A stretch of DNA of 64,000 nt from Solimonas marina (GTDB lineage: Bacteria; Pseudomonadota; Gammaproteobacteria; Nevskiales; Nevskiaceae), in contig NZ_JAAVXB010000005.1 of assembly GCF_012241385.1 (NCBI RefSeq), forward strand, positions 186,001-250,000, read 5' to 3'. A model generated the notes under the pieces. The model searched no databases. It saw only the letters and a program-made list of their open reading frames with translations, and was not told the origin of the DNA. The position numbers and the translations under genes are program-made. Positions 56,127 through 64,000 of the stretch are shown here, piece by piece (within the stretch, counting starts at the first letter, position 1; the number at the start of each line of letters is the position of its first letter).

Positions 56127-57187
56127 AGTTCGTCGTGATGGCGGGCGGCACCGGTGGTCACGTTTACCCGGCGCTTGCGGTCGCCCAGGAATTGCGCGCA
56201 CGTGGCCATGAAATCTCGTGGATGGGGGCGCCCGACAGCTTCGAGGCGCGCGTCGTGCCGCAGCACGGCTTCGCGATCGACTTCATCCGGGTCTCCGGCT
56301 TGCGAGGCAAGGGCGTGCTCAAGTTGCTGAAGGCGCCGCTGCTGATCGCCCGTGCCGTACGCGAGGCGCTGGCGATTCTGCGTGCACGTCAGCCGGCGGC
56401 GGTGATCGGCTTCGGCGGATTCGCGGCCGGTCCCGGCGGGCTTGCGGCCTGGCTCGGTGGGCGGCCGCTGGTGGTGCACGAGCAGAACGCGGCTGCGGGC
56501 ATGACCAACCGTTTCCTCGCGCGCATCGCGCGGGTCGTGCTGCAGGCGTTCCCGAACACGTTCGCGGGTGCCGAGACGGTCGGCAATCCAGTGCGTGCCG
56601 GCTTTGTCGAACTGCCGCCGCCGGCGCAGCGGCTCGCGCATGATGCGCCGGCGCGGCTGCTGGTGATCGGCGGCTCGCAGGGCGCACGGGCGCTCAACGA
56701 ATTCGTGCCGAAAGCGCTGGCGCTACTGGCGCCGGAGTGCCGGCCGCAGGTGCGGCACCAGGCCGGGCGCACGCTCGATATCGCGCAGCAGGCGTATCGC
56801 CAGGCCGGTGTCGAAGGTGAGGTCACGGCCTTCATCGACGACATGCCGGCGGCGTTCGGCTGGGCCGATCTGGTCGTCTGTCGCGCCGGCGCGTCGACGG
56901 TTGCCGAAGTCAGCGCAGCGGGCTGTGCGACCGTCCTCGTGCCGTTCCCGTTCGCGGTCGACGACCACCAGACGAGCAATGCCGCCTACCTGGTCGATGC
57001 CGGCGCCGCGGTGCTGCGTCAGGAACGCGATCTCGATGCCGCCGGTCTGGCGACGCTGATCGATGAACTGCTGTCCGATCGCGCGCGTCTGCGACAGATG
57101 GCCGACGCGGCGCGGACGCAGGCGTGGACCGACGCGACGGCGACCATCGCCAATGCCTGCCTGCGTGCAGCGGGAGCGACGGCATGA
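56123..57187 (+). CDS. murG: UDP-GlcNAc:lipid I N-acetylglucosaminyltransferase MurG
   Basis: 354 residues. The G-loops [16 protein letters not shown] and [11 protein letters not shown], and the donor-site motif [12 protein letters not shown], are present. It converts lipid I to lipid II on the cytoplasmic face of the membrane. Its TGA lies in the left ATGA of repeat copy B. Confidence 0.96.
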   Translation: MKFVVMAGGTGGHVYPALAVAQELRARGHEISWMGAPDSFEARVVPQHGFAIDFIRVSGLRGKGVLKLLKAPLLIARAVREALAILRARQPAAVIGFGGFAAGPGGLAAWLGGRPLVVHEQNAAAGMTNRFLARIARVVLQAFPNTFAGAETVGNPVRAGFVELPPPAQRLAHDAPARLLVIGGSQGARALNEFVPKALALLAPECRPQVRHQAGRTLDIAQQAYRQAGVEGEVTAFIDDMPAAFGWADLVVCRAGASTVAEVSAAGCATVLVPFPFAVDDHQTSNAAYLVDAGAAVLRQERDLDAAGLATLIDELLSDRARLRQMADAARTQAWTDATATIANACLRAAGATA

Positions 57188-57288
57188 GCATGCGACACGG
57201 TGTTTTGCGCGCAGCGCAAACGGGTGCGGGAGCATGCTCTCTCGTGCGAGCGGCCGCGCTCGCAGTCAGCGTGAGGGTGGGCGCATGA
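57184..57288 (+). repeat. 105-bp stop/start-junction repeat, copy B (murG/murC), with a coupled 34-codon frame
   Basis: It fills the murG/murC junction from ATGA to ATGA. The TTTGCGC/GCGCAAA hairpin is intact. GAGCATGC at the start pairs with GCATGCTC inside the copy (57226-57242 region), a longer stem that is one mismatch weaker in the other copies. The frame begins [12 protein letters not shown]. Ten bases differ from copy A, eight of them changing the amino acid. Confidence 0.9.
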
Positions 57289-58712
57289 GCGCGACGATGC
57301 CGAATCCGACGCTGGCGATGCGCCGCGTGCGCCGCATCCACATGCTGGGCATCGGCGGTTCCGGTATGGCCGGCATCGCCGAGGTGCTGCTCAATCTCGG
57401 CTACGAGGTCAGCGGCACCGATCTCAAGGACAGTGCGGCGACGCGGCGCTTGCGCGAGCTTGGCGCGACGATCTACATCGGGCATGCCGAACAAAACGCG
57501 CACGGTGCCGATGCGATTGTCGTGTCGACGGCGGTCAAGGCCAGCAACCCGGAAGTCGTCTACGCGCATGCGCAGCGTATTCCGGTGGTGCGCCGCGCCG
57601 AGATGCTCGCCGAGCTGATGCGCTTCCGCTACGGCATCGCCATCGCCGGTACACACGGCAAGACCACAACCACCAGTCTGGTCGCCAGCGTGCTCGCCGA
57701 GGGCGGGCTCGATCCGACCTATGTGATCGGCGGCAAGCTGAAGTCGGCCGACAGCAATGCGCGGCTCGGCGAAGGGCACTATCTGGTCGCAGAAGCCGAC
57801 GAGAGCGACGCGTCGTTCCTGCACTTGTCGCCGATGATGGCGGCGGTCACCAACATCGACGCCGACCATCTCGAGACCTACGCGCACGACTTCAAGAAGC
57901 TGCGCGCGGCGTTCATCGAATTCCTGCATCGCCTGCCGTTCTACGGCCTGGCGGTGATGTGCATCGACGATCCCGTCGTGCGCGAGCTGATCAACGACGT
58001 CGGCCGGCCGGTCGTCACCTATGGCTTTGCCGATGACGCTGATCTGCGTGCCTGTGACGTGCGGCCCGAGGGCAGCGGCGCGCACTTCGTCGTGTGCTTG
58101 GCCGACGGCACGCGCGAGCCCTTTCATCTGAATCTGCCGGGTCGGCACAACGTGCAGAACGCGCTCGTCGCCATCGCGATCGGTCGCGAGCTGGGGGTGT
58201 CGTTCGATGCGATGCGCCGTGCGTTGTCGAGCTTCGGCGGCGTCGGCCGGCGCTGCGAGCCGCATGGCGTGCTGAAACTGCCGCAGGGCGCAGTGACGCT
58301 GGTCGACGATTACGGCCATCACCCGCGCGAGATCGCCGCGACCTTCCAGGCGATGCGCGCGGCGTTTCCCGACAAGCGTCTGGTCGTCGCATTCCAGCCG
58401 CATCGCTATTCGCGGACGCGCGATCTGTTCGAGGACTTCACGGCGATCCTCGCCGAAGCCGACGCACTGTTGCTGGCCGAGGTCTATGCCGCCGGCGAGT
58501 CGCCGATCGAGGGTGCCGACGGTCGTGCGTTGACGCGGGCGATTCGTGCGCGCGGACAGGTCGAGCCGGTGTTCGTCACCAGCGTCGCCGAACTGCCGGA
58601 CGCGCTGGCGCACGTACTGCGCGATGGCGACCTGCTGTTGACGATGGGCGCCGGCGACATCGGTGGCCTGCCGGCGCAGCTGGTGCAGCTCTATGGCGGA
58701 GGTGCGGCATGA
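57285..58712 (+). CDS. murC: UDP-N-acetylmuramate:L-alanine ligase
   Basis: 475 residues. [23 protein letters not shown] motif [16 protein letters not shown] and [13 protein letters not shown] are typical. It adds the first residue of the stem peptide. The start is the right-hand ATGA of repeat copy B; the protein begins MSAT, as FtsW does, because the element end and first codons are alike. ATGA overlap with murB. Confidence 0.95.
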   Translation: MSATMPNPTLAMRRVRRIHMLGIGGSGMAGIAEVLLNLGYEVSGTDLKDSAATRRLRELGATIYIGHAEQNAHGADAIVVSTAVKASNPEVVYAHAQRIPVVRRAEMLAELMRFRYGIAIAGTHGKTTTTSLVASVLAEGGLDPTYVIGGKLKSADSNARLGEGHYLVAEADESDASFLHLSPMMAAVTNIDADHLETYAHDFKKLRAAFIEFLHRLPFYGLAVMCIDDPVVRELINDVGRPVVTYGFADDADLRACDVRPEGSGAHFVVCLADGTREPFHLNLPGRHNVQNALVAIAIGRELGVSFDAMRRALSSFGGVGRRCEPHGVLKLPQGAVTLVDDYGHHPREIAATFQAMRAAFPDKRLVVAFQPHRYSRTRDLFEDFTAILAEADALLLAEVYAAGESPIEGADGRALTRAIRARGQVEPVFVTSVAELPDALAHVLRDGDLLLTMGAGDIGGLPAQLVQLYGGGAA

Positions 58713-59584
58713 GCGCCAGCGTCGAGCGGCAGCACGAGCCGATGGCACGGCACACGTCGTGGCGCGTCGGCGGGCCAGCCGACCGCTACTTCGAACCGGC
58801 GTCACGCGAGGCGCTGGCCGATTTCGTCCGCGGCCTGCCGGCGCACGAGCCCATCCTCTGGATCGGCCTCGGCAGCAATCTGCTGGTGCGCGACGGCGGC
58901 GTGCGCGGCACGGTCATCGGCCTGCACGGCGCGCTCGACGCGCTCAGTGCCGAAGACGCGAGCGTCACCGCCGAGGCCGGCGTGCATTGCGCGCGGCTCG
59001 CCAAGTTCGCAACCGGTCGCCGCCTGGCCGGTGCCGGTTTCTTCGGCGGCATTCCGGGCACGGTCGGCGGCGCGCTGGCGATGAACGCCGGTGCGCACGG
59101 CGGTGAAACCTGGAACGTCGTCGATGCCGTCGAAGTCATGCGTCGCGACGGCAGCACGGCATGGCTGCCGAAGTCGGCGTTTCGCTATGGCTACCGCCAC
59201 GTCGAAGTGCCGGCCGATGTGGTCGGCTTCATTGCCGCGCGCTTCACGTTCGCCGTTGACGAAGACGGCACGGCCGAGGCCGACATGAAGGCCTGGCTGG
59301 CGCGGCGCAAGGCGACGCAGCCGGTGGGGCGGCCAACTGCTGGCAGCACCTTCCGCAATCCGCCGGGCGATCACGCCGCGCGACTGATCGAGGCTTGCGG
59401 CCTCAAGGGCCATCGCATCGGCGGTGCCGAGGTGTCGACGCTGCACGCCAACTTCATCGTCACCGACGAGACTGCGCGCGCCGCGGATGTCGAGCAACTG
59501 ATTGCGCATATTCGCGCGACCGTGCGTACGCACACGGGTATCGAGCTCGAACCCGAAGTGCGGGTGGTGGGGGACGCGTCATGA
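58709..59584 (+). CDS. murB: UDP-N-acetylenolpyruvoylglucosamine reductase
   Basis: 291 residues, close to type II/short Mur[55 protein letters not shown] and [17 protein letters not shown] are the FAD and substrate motifs. It reduces the MurA product to UDP-MurNAc with NADPH. ATGA overlaps on both sides. Confidence 0.95.
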   Translation: MSASVERQHEPMARHTSWRVGGPADRYFEPASREALADFVRGLPAHEPILWIGLGSNLLVRDGGVRGTVIGLHGALDALSAEDASVTAEAGVHCARLAKFATGRRLAGAGFFGGIPGTVGGALAMNAGAHGGETWNVVDAVEVMRRDGSTAWLPKSAFRYGYRHVEVPADVVGFIAARFTFAVDEDGTAEADMKAWLARRKATQPVGRPTAGSTFRNPPGDHAARLIEACGLKGHRIGGAEVSTLHANFIVTDETARAADVEQLIAHIRATVRTHTGIELEPEVRVVGDAS

Positions 59585-60543
59585 CGCGGACCACCAACGC
59601 CAAGGATTTCGGCCGTGTCGCCGTGCTCGCCGGTGGTTGGTCCTCCGAGCGCCAGGTCGCGCTGTGGAGCGGCGAGGGTATTCAGGCCGCGCTCGTGTCC
59701 AAGGGCGTTGATGCGACGCTGATCGATGCCACGCCCGAGATCGTGTTGAGTCTCGGCAAGCAGGGCTTCGATCGCGTCTTCAATATTCTGCACGGCACCG
59801 GCGGCGAAGACGGCACGGTGCAGGCGGCGCTGGAGCTGCAGGGTATTCCGTATACCGGCAGCGGGGTGCTGGCGTCGGCGCTGGCGATGGACAAGCTGCG
59901 CACCAAGCGCTTGTGGAAGGCCGAAGGCCTGCCGACGCCGGAGTGGTTGTGGATCGAGTGTGAATCCGATCTGGATCTGGCGGCGCAGCGTTTCGGCTTT
60001 CCGCTGATTCTCAAGCCGTCCGAGGAAGGCTCCAGCGTCGGCGTGTCGAAGGTGAAGTCGGACGCCGAGCTGCGCAGCGCCTGGCGACTGGCGCGTGGCG
60101 ACACCGAGCGCGTGGTGATGGCCGAGCGCTTCATCGGCGGCGGCTCCTACGGGCACGAATTCACTTGCGCGATCGTCGCCGGCGTCGCGCTGCCGACGAT
60201 CCAGATCGTGCCGGACGGCGAGTTTTACGATTACAACGCCAAGTATCTGTCGGATCGCACGCGCTACCACTGCCCGAGCGGTTTGCCCGACGCGCTCGAA
60301 GCTGAGGCGCAGGCGATCTGTCTGCGTGCGTTCGAGATTCTCGGCGCCAGTGGCTGGGGTCGCGTCGACTTCATGCTCGACGCCGACAACCGGCCGTGGT
60401 TGATCGAGGCGAATCTGGTGCCGGGCATGACCTCGCACAGCCTGGTGCCGATGGCGGCCAAGGTGCGCGGCATCGATTACGCGTCGCTGTGCTGGCAGAT
60501 CCTCGAAGGCACGCTGGCCGACGGCGCGGGGGGCGGCGGATGA
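59581..60543 (+). CDS. ddlB: D-alanine:D-alanine ligase
   Basis: 320 residues. VAVLAGGWSSERQVALWSG, LHGTGGEDGTVQAALEL, KPSEEGSSVGVSKV and the C-terminal RVDFMLD...LIEANLVPGMTSHS motifs define the ATP-grasp ligase. It makes D-Ala-D-Ala for MurF. ATGA overlaps with murB and ftsQ. Confidence 0.95.
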   Translation: MTRTTNAKDFGRVAVLAGGWSSERQVALWSGEGIQAALVSKGVDATLIDATPEIVLSLGKQGFDRVFNILHGTGGEDGTVQAALELQGIPYTGSGVLASALAMDKLRTKRLWKAEGLPTPEWLWIECESDLDLAAQRFGFPLILKPSEEGSSVGVSKVKSDAELRSAWRLARGDTERVVMAERFIGGGSYGHEFTCAIVAGVALPTIQIVPDGEFYDYNAKYLSDRTRYHCPSGLPDALEAEAQAICLRAFEILGASGWGRVDFMLDADNRPWLIEANLVPGMTSHSLVPMAAKVRGIDYASLCWQILEGTLADGAGGGG

Positions 60544-61310
60544 CCGCGATGACGATGACGGCCGACATGCTCGACGACTCGCCTTCCCCGATGCGCCGCT
60601 ATCTGATGCTGGGCGCAGGCGCGGTGGTGCTGATTGCGTTGTTGGTGGCCGGTTGGGGGGCGATGACGGTCGGTACGCGCACGCCGGTCGAGCGGCTACA
60701 GATCGAAGGGCAGCTGCAGCGCTTGAAGACATCCGACATCGAAGCCGTGCTGCGACCGCTGATCGATCGGCAATTCGGCCAGCTTGATCTCGAGGCGGCC
60801 AAACAGGCCGTCGAAGCGCTGCCGTGGACGTCGCATGCCAGCGTCGAGCGGGTCTGGCCGGCGACCGTGCGGGTGCGGGTCTGGGAGCGCGTGCCGTTTG
60901 CGCGCTGGGGTGACAAGTCGCTGCTCGACACCGATTCGCGGCCGTTCACGCCGTCGGCCAGCGACATTCCCGACGGCTTGCCGCAGCTGTCCGGCCCCGA
61001 CGGCAAGGAGGCAGAAGTCGCCGACATGTTCCGCGTGCTGCGCGAAAAGCTCGCGAACTCGTCATTCGCGTTGCAGAGCCTGACGCAAGACGCGCGCGGT
61101 GAATGGGCGGCGACAACGGTGGACGGCATCGGCCTGCACTTCGGGCGCACGGATCCGACCACCAAGATCGACACGCTGCTCGGCCCCGCCGAGCGTGCAC
61201 TGAAGAACCGGATGAACGAAGTGAACTACGTAGACCTGCGCTATACGAATGGATTTGCGGTGGGTTGGAAGGATCCGGCTGCCGCCAAGAAAGCCAAGGA
61301 GGGCCGCTGA
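60540..61310 (+). CDS. ftsQ: Cell division protein FtsQ
   Basis: 256 residues. A cytoplasmic N-terminus of about 20 residues, one membrane helix (YLMLGAGAVVLIALLVAGWG) and a POTRA-type periplasmic domain (VERLQIEGQLQRLKTSDIEAV) followed by the beta domain. FtsQ recruits FtsL/FtsB and later septal proteins. ATGA overlap with ddlB; 1 bp gap to ftsA. Confidence 0.94.
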   Translation: MTAMTMTADMLDDSPSPMRRYLMLGAGAVVLIALLVAGWGAMTVGTRTPVERLQIEGQLQRLKTSDIEAVLRPLIDRQFGQLDLEAAKQAVEALPWTSHASVERVWPATVRVRVWERVPFARWGDKSLLDTDSRPFTPSASDIPDGLPQLSGPDGKEAEVADMFRVLREKLANSSFALQSLTQDARGEWAATTVDGIGLHFGRTDPTTKIDTLLGPAERALKNRMNEVNYVDLRYTNGFAVGWKDPAAAKKAKEGR

Positions 61311-61311
61311 T

Positions 61312-62541
61312 ATGGCGCGTCGAGAAGAACGCAACCTGCTGGTCGGCATCGACATCGGCACGTCGAAGTGCATTGCCGTGGTCGGCCAGTTGATGCCGGA
61401 AGGCCACATCGAGATCGTCGGTTTCGGCGAGAGCGCATCGCGCGGCATGAACCGCGGCGATGTCGTCAACATCGAGCAGACCACACAAGCAATCAAGCGT
61501 GCGGTCGAGAATGCCGAGCACATGGCCAACTGCCGCGCGCAGTCGGTGTATGTCGGCATCTCCGGCACGCATATCCGCAGCCTCAACTCGACCGGCGTCG
61601 CGCCGGTGCGGGCCGGCAGCGTCTCCGAGCGTGACGTCGACAACGTCATGGACGCCGCCCGCGCGATCGCGATTCCGGCCGACCAGAAGATCCTGCACGT
61701 GATTCCGCAGGAATTCGTCGTCGACGGCCGCGAAGGCATCCACGATCCGATCGGCATGCATGGGGTGCGCCTCGAAGCCAAGGTGCACATCGTCACCGGC
61801 TCGATCTCGGCCGCGCAGAACATTCACAAGTGCGTCGAGGGCTGTGGCCTGAAGGTCGACAAGCTGATCCTCCAGCACCTGGCGTCGAGCTACGCGACGC
61901 TGCTGCCGGATGAGCGCGATCTGGGCGTGTGCATGATCGACATCGGCGGCGGTACCTCGGACATCGCCATCTTCAAGGGCGGCACGATCCGCCATACCGC
62001 GGTGCTGCCGATCGCCGGCAACCAGGTCACCAACGACATCAGCGTCGCGTTCCGCACGCCGGCACCGTATGCCGAAGAACTGAAGGTGCATTACGGCGTG
62101 GCGCTGCCGCAGTTCGCGGCCGCGCACGAGGAGATCGAGGTCAAGGGCGTCGGCGACGCGCCATCACGACGCTTGTCGCGACTGACGCTGTCGGAAGTGA
62201 TCAAGCCGCGCTACGAGGAGCTGTTCCACTTCATTCGGCGCGAACTACATCGCTCCGATTGGTACGAGCTGATTGCCGGCGGCGTGGTCTTGACCGGTGG
62301 CTCGTCGCAGATGCCGGGCGTCGTCGAGCTGGCCGAGCAGGTCTTCGATCTGCCGGTGCGGCTCGGGCTGCCGCACGAGGTACAGGGCCTCAAGGACGTG
62401 GTGCGCAATCCGGCCTGCGCGACGGCGGTGGGCCTGCTGATGTACGGCCGCCAGAACCAGCCGCCGGCGCCGGTGTTGCCGACCCACGGCATGGGTCAGT
62501 GGCTACAGCGCGTCAACGAATGGATCAAGGGCAATTTCTGA
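61312..62541 (+). CDS. ftsA: Cell division protein FtsA
   Basis: 409 residues. Actin-like ATPase motifs LLVGIDIGTSKCIAVVG, DIGGGTSDIAIFKGG and GGVVLTGGSSQMPGVVELA are clear, and the C-terminal amphipathic helix MGQWLQRVNEWIKGNF anchors it to the membrane. It tethers FtsZ to the inner membrane. It is followed by an AT-rich 190-bp gap with a separate ftsZ promoter. Confidence 0.96.
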   Translation: MARREERNLLVGIDIGTSKCIAVVGQLMPEGHIEIVGFGESASRGMNRGDVVNIEQTTQAIKRAVENAEHMANCRAQSVYVGISGTHIRSLNSTGVAPVRAGSVSERDVDNVMDAARAIAIPADQKILHVIPQEFVVDGREGIHDPIGMHGVRLEAKVHIVTGSISAAQNIHKCVEGCGLKVDKLILQHLASSYATLLPDERDLGVCMIDIGGGTSDIAIFKGGTIRHTAVLPIAGNQVTNDISVAFRTPAPYAEELKVHYGVALPQFAAAHEEIEVKGVGDAPSRRLSRLTLSEVIKPRYEELFHFIRRELHRSDWYELIAGGVVLTGGSSQMPGVVELAEQVFDLPVRLGLPHEVQGLKDVVRNPACATAVGLLMYGRQNQPPAPVLPTHGMGQWLQRVNEWIKGNF

Positions 62542-62583
62542 TTTCTCGATTGTTTTTTTCAATCAAATTTTGAGTTTTAAGTG

Positions 62584-62612
62584 TTGACATCGGCACAGTG
62601 ATTTAATATTTT
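62584..62612 (+). promoter_or_regulatory. Promoter for ftsZ in the ftsA-ftsZ gap
   Basis: A consensus -35 TTGACA (62584-62589) with a 17-bp spacer to TATTTT (62607-62612); other A/T hexamers nearby could serve as -10. It gives ftsZ its own transcript with a leader of about 110 nt. Confidence 0.6.
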
Positions 62613-62705
62613 ATTTGTGCAGAATTGTTTTAATAAAAAAACAGCCGAGTCAGCATTTCGCACGGTGAGCGCGGCGGTGTACGCGCATCAGGTGAACACG
62701 GACGA

Positions 62706-62719
62706 GCGCCTCTAGGCGC
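62706..62719 (+). promoter_or_regulatory. Hairpin just before the ftsZ ribosome site
   Basis: GCGCC-TCTA-GGCGC directly precedes the ribosome site GGAGCAAGGA and the ATG at 62732. It could modulate ribosome access; this is an inference from position. Confidence 0.4.
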
Positions 62720-62731
62720 GGGAGCAAGGAC

Positions 62732-64000
62732 ATGAGCGGACAGACACGGGAAATTTTTGAATTGACAGACGGACAGCGGCGACGCGCGGTGATTCGCGTG
62801 ATCGGCGTTGGCGGCGGCGGCTGCAACACCGTCAACCAGATGGCGCAGGCCAGCATCGACGGCGTCGACTTCATCTGCGCCAATACCGATCGCGACCACC
62901 TCGAGCGGTGCGTGCCGACCAATCAGGTCCAGCTGGGCCTGGAAATCACGCGCGGCCTCGGTGCCGGCTCGAATCCGGAGGTTGGCCGTCAGGCCGCCGA
63001 GGAAGATCGCGACCGCATCCGCGAGATGATCGAAGGTACGGACCTGCTGTTCGTGACCGCCGGCATGGGCGGCGGCACGGGCACGGGTGCGGCGCCGGTC
63101 ATCGCCGAAGTGGCCAAGGAACTCGGCATTTTGACGATTGCGGTCGTCACCAAGCCGTTCGCGCATGAAGGCAAGAAGCGCATGGCGGTGGCCCAGCGCG
63201 GTATCGACGAGCTGCGCCAGTACACCGACTCGCTGATCCTGATTCCGAACGAGAAGCTGTCGCTGGTGTTGGGCAAGAAGGTCACGCTGCTGAATTGCTT
63301 CAAGGCCGCCAACGACGTGCTGCAGAATGCGGTGCAGGGCATCTCCGACCTGATCACCCGCCCGGGCCTGATCAACGTCGACTTCGCCGACGTCAAGACG
63401 GTGATGTCGAACCGCGGTATGTCGATGATGGGTATCGGCATGGCCAGCGGTGAAGATCGCGCCGAGCGTGCGGTCGAGATGGCGCTGTCGAGCCCGCTGC
63501 TCGACGATATCGAACTGCACGGCGCGCAGGGCCTGCTCGTCAACGTCACGTGCGACGAGAGCCTGTCGCTCGAGGAATACGAGTACATCAGCGCCCGCGT
63601 CAGCGAGATCGCGTCCGACGAGGCCGACGCCAAGATCGGTATGTCGATCAACCCGAACCTCAACGGCGAGCTGCGCGTGACCGTGGTGGCCACCGGCCTG
63701 GCCGGCTCCCAGGCGGCGCAGGTGATCCCGCAGATGCCGCAGATGGCCTCGCACGCGCCGGCCAATCCGCGCGTGGCGCAGTTCATCCGCCCGGCCGAGC
63801 CGGCGTATGCCCAGCCGCAGCATCAGCCGCAGCAGGGCTATGGCCATCCGTCGATGCCGACGCTCGGTTCGCCGAATCTCGACATTCCGACCGTACAGCG
63901 TCAGCAGGCGCGCAAGGTCGCAGCGGCGGGCGGCAGCGCGTTTCCGGTCGGCCTCGATGAGGACATCATCAACATTCCGGCTTTCCTGCGGAATCAGGCG
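62732..64000 (+). CDS. ftsZ: Cell division protein FtsZ (3' end cut by window edge)
   Basis: 423 codons to the edge with no stop. The GTPase motif GGGTGTG is at 113-119, IRVIGVGGGGCNTVNQM at the N-terminus and NEKLSLVLGKKVTL follows. A Gln/Pro-rich linker leads to the conserved C-terminal peptide INIPAFLRNQA, which binds FtsA and ZipA, so only one or a few residues plus the stop are missing. FtsZ forms the division ring. Confidence 0.97.
   Translation, partial: MSGQTREIFELTDGQRRRAVIRVIGVGGGGCNTVNQMAQASIDGVDFICANTDRDHLERCVPTNQVQLGLEITRGLGAGSNPEVGRQAAEEDRDRIREMIEGTDLLFVTAGMGGGTGTGAAPVIAEVAKELGILTIAVVTKPFAHEGKKRMAVAQRGIDELRQYTDSLILIPNEKLSLVLGKKVTLLNCFKAANDVLQNAVQGISDLITRPGLINVDFADVKTVMSNRGMSMMGIGMASGEDRAERAVEMALSSPLLDDIELHGAQGLLVNVTCDESLSLEEYEYISARVSEIASDEADAKIGMSINPNLNGELRVTVVATGLAGSQAAQVIPQMPQMASHAPANPRVAQFIRPAEPAYAQPQHQPQQGYGHPSMPTLGSPNLDIPTVQRQQARKVAAAGGSAFPVGLDEDIINIPAFLRNQA

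Noticed and set aside
57063-57284. N-terminal extension of MurC (and likewise of FtsW and LptC) through the repeat
   Set aside because: The shared Arg/Ser-rich extension comes from the repeat read in another frame; ribosome sites and family N-termini favour the ATGA start codons at the repeat's right end.

Overview
The window comes from a high-GC gammaproteobacterium. The best guess is a free-living environmental member of the Nevskiales/Xanthomonadales side of the class, inferred from gene content only: a complete gamma-type division and cell-wall (dcw) cluster ending in ftsZ, a short 187-residue adenylate kinase beside ppa, an LptABC/KdsCD lipopolysaccharide module, opgGH for periplasmic glucans, olsBA for ornithine lipids, TonB-dependent uptake and a large DUF6351-type lipoprotein. 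No phage, insertion sequence, tRNA gene or CRISPR array was seen.

Layout. From 1 to 15 kb lie accessory and housekeeping genes in mixed orientation: the end of a molybdenum hydroxylase large subunit, a ZnuD-like outer-membrane receptor with a small His/Cys protein, clsB-ybhP, a GH5 lipoprotein divergent from a QsdR-type TetR regulator, a gamma-glutamyltransferase, the DUF6351 lipoprotein and a ROK sugar kinase. From 15 to 32 kb come ppa/adk, rnd, mpl, lipA, olsBA, rnt-opgG-opgH, argG and DUF817. From 32 to 37 kb is the minus-strand operon kdsD-kdsC-lptC-lptA-lptB with its own TATAAT promoter, followed by phrB. From 37 to 44 kb the plus strand carries an ABC exporter pair, ibaG-murA, an NYN/LOTUS protein and hisGD. 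After a nested inverted repeat, a BtuF-like protein and the RNase P RNA gene, the dcw cluster fills 46-64 kb: mraZ-rsmH-ftsL-ftsI-murE-murF-mraY-murD-ftsW-murG-murC-murB-ddlB-ftsQ-ftsA-ftsZ. It is preceded by three 10-bp-phased MraZ repeats. ftsZ runs off the edge within what is probably its last codons.

How the genes work together. Most of the window is envelope construction. MurA, MurB, MurC-F, MraY, MurG, Ddl and Mpl make and recycle peptidoglycan precursors. FtsL, FtsI, FtsQ, FtsW, FtsA and FtsZ build the septum. KdsD, KdsC and LptA-C make Kdo and move lipopolysaccharide outward. OpgGH, OlsBA and ClsB shape the periplasm and membrane lipids.

The most unusual feature is a 105-bp element present three times, at kdsC/lptC, murD/ftsW and murG/murC. 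Each copy lies exactly between the stop codon of one gene and the start codon of the next. It begins and ends with ATGA, so it carries its own 34-codon open frame coupled at both ends. Its sequence is 83-90% identical between copies and holds a conserved TTTGCGC/GCGCAAA hairpin. A different 132-bp element with two strong palindromes occupies an ABC-transporter junction in the same way. Neither looks like a normal gene; both behave like palindromic repeats that insert at overlapping stop/start codons without breaking translational coupling.
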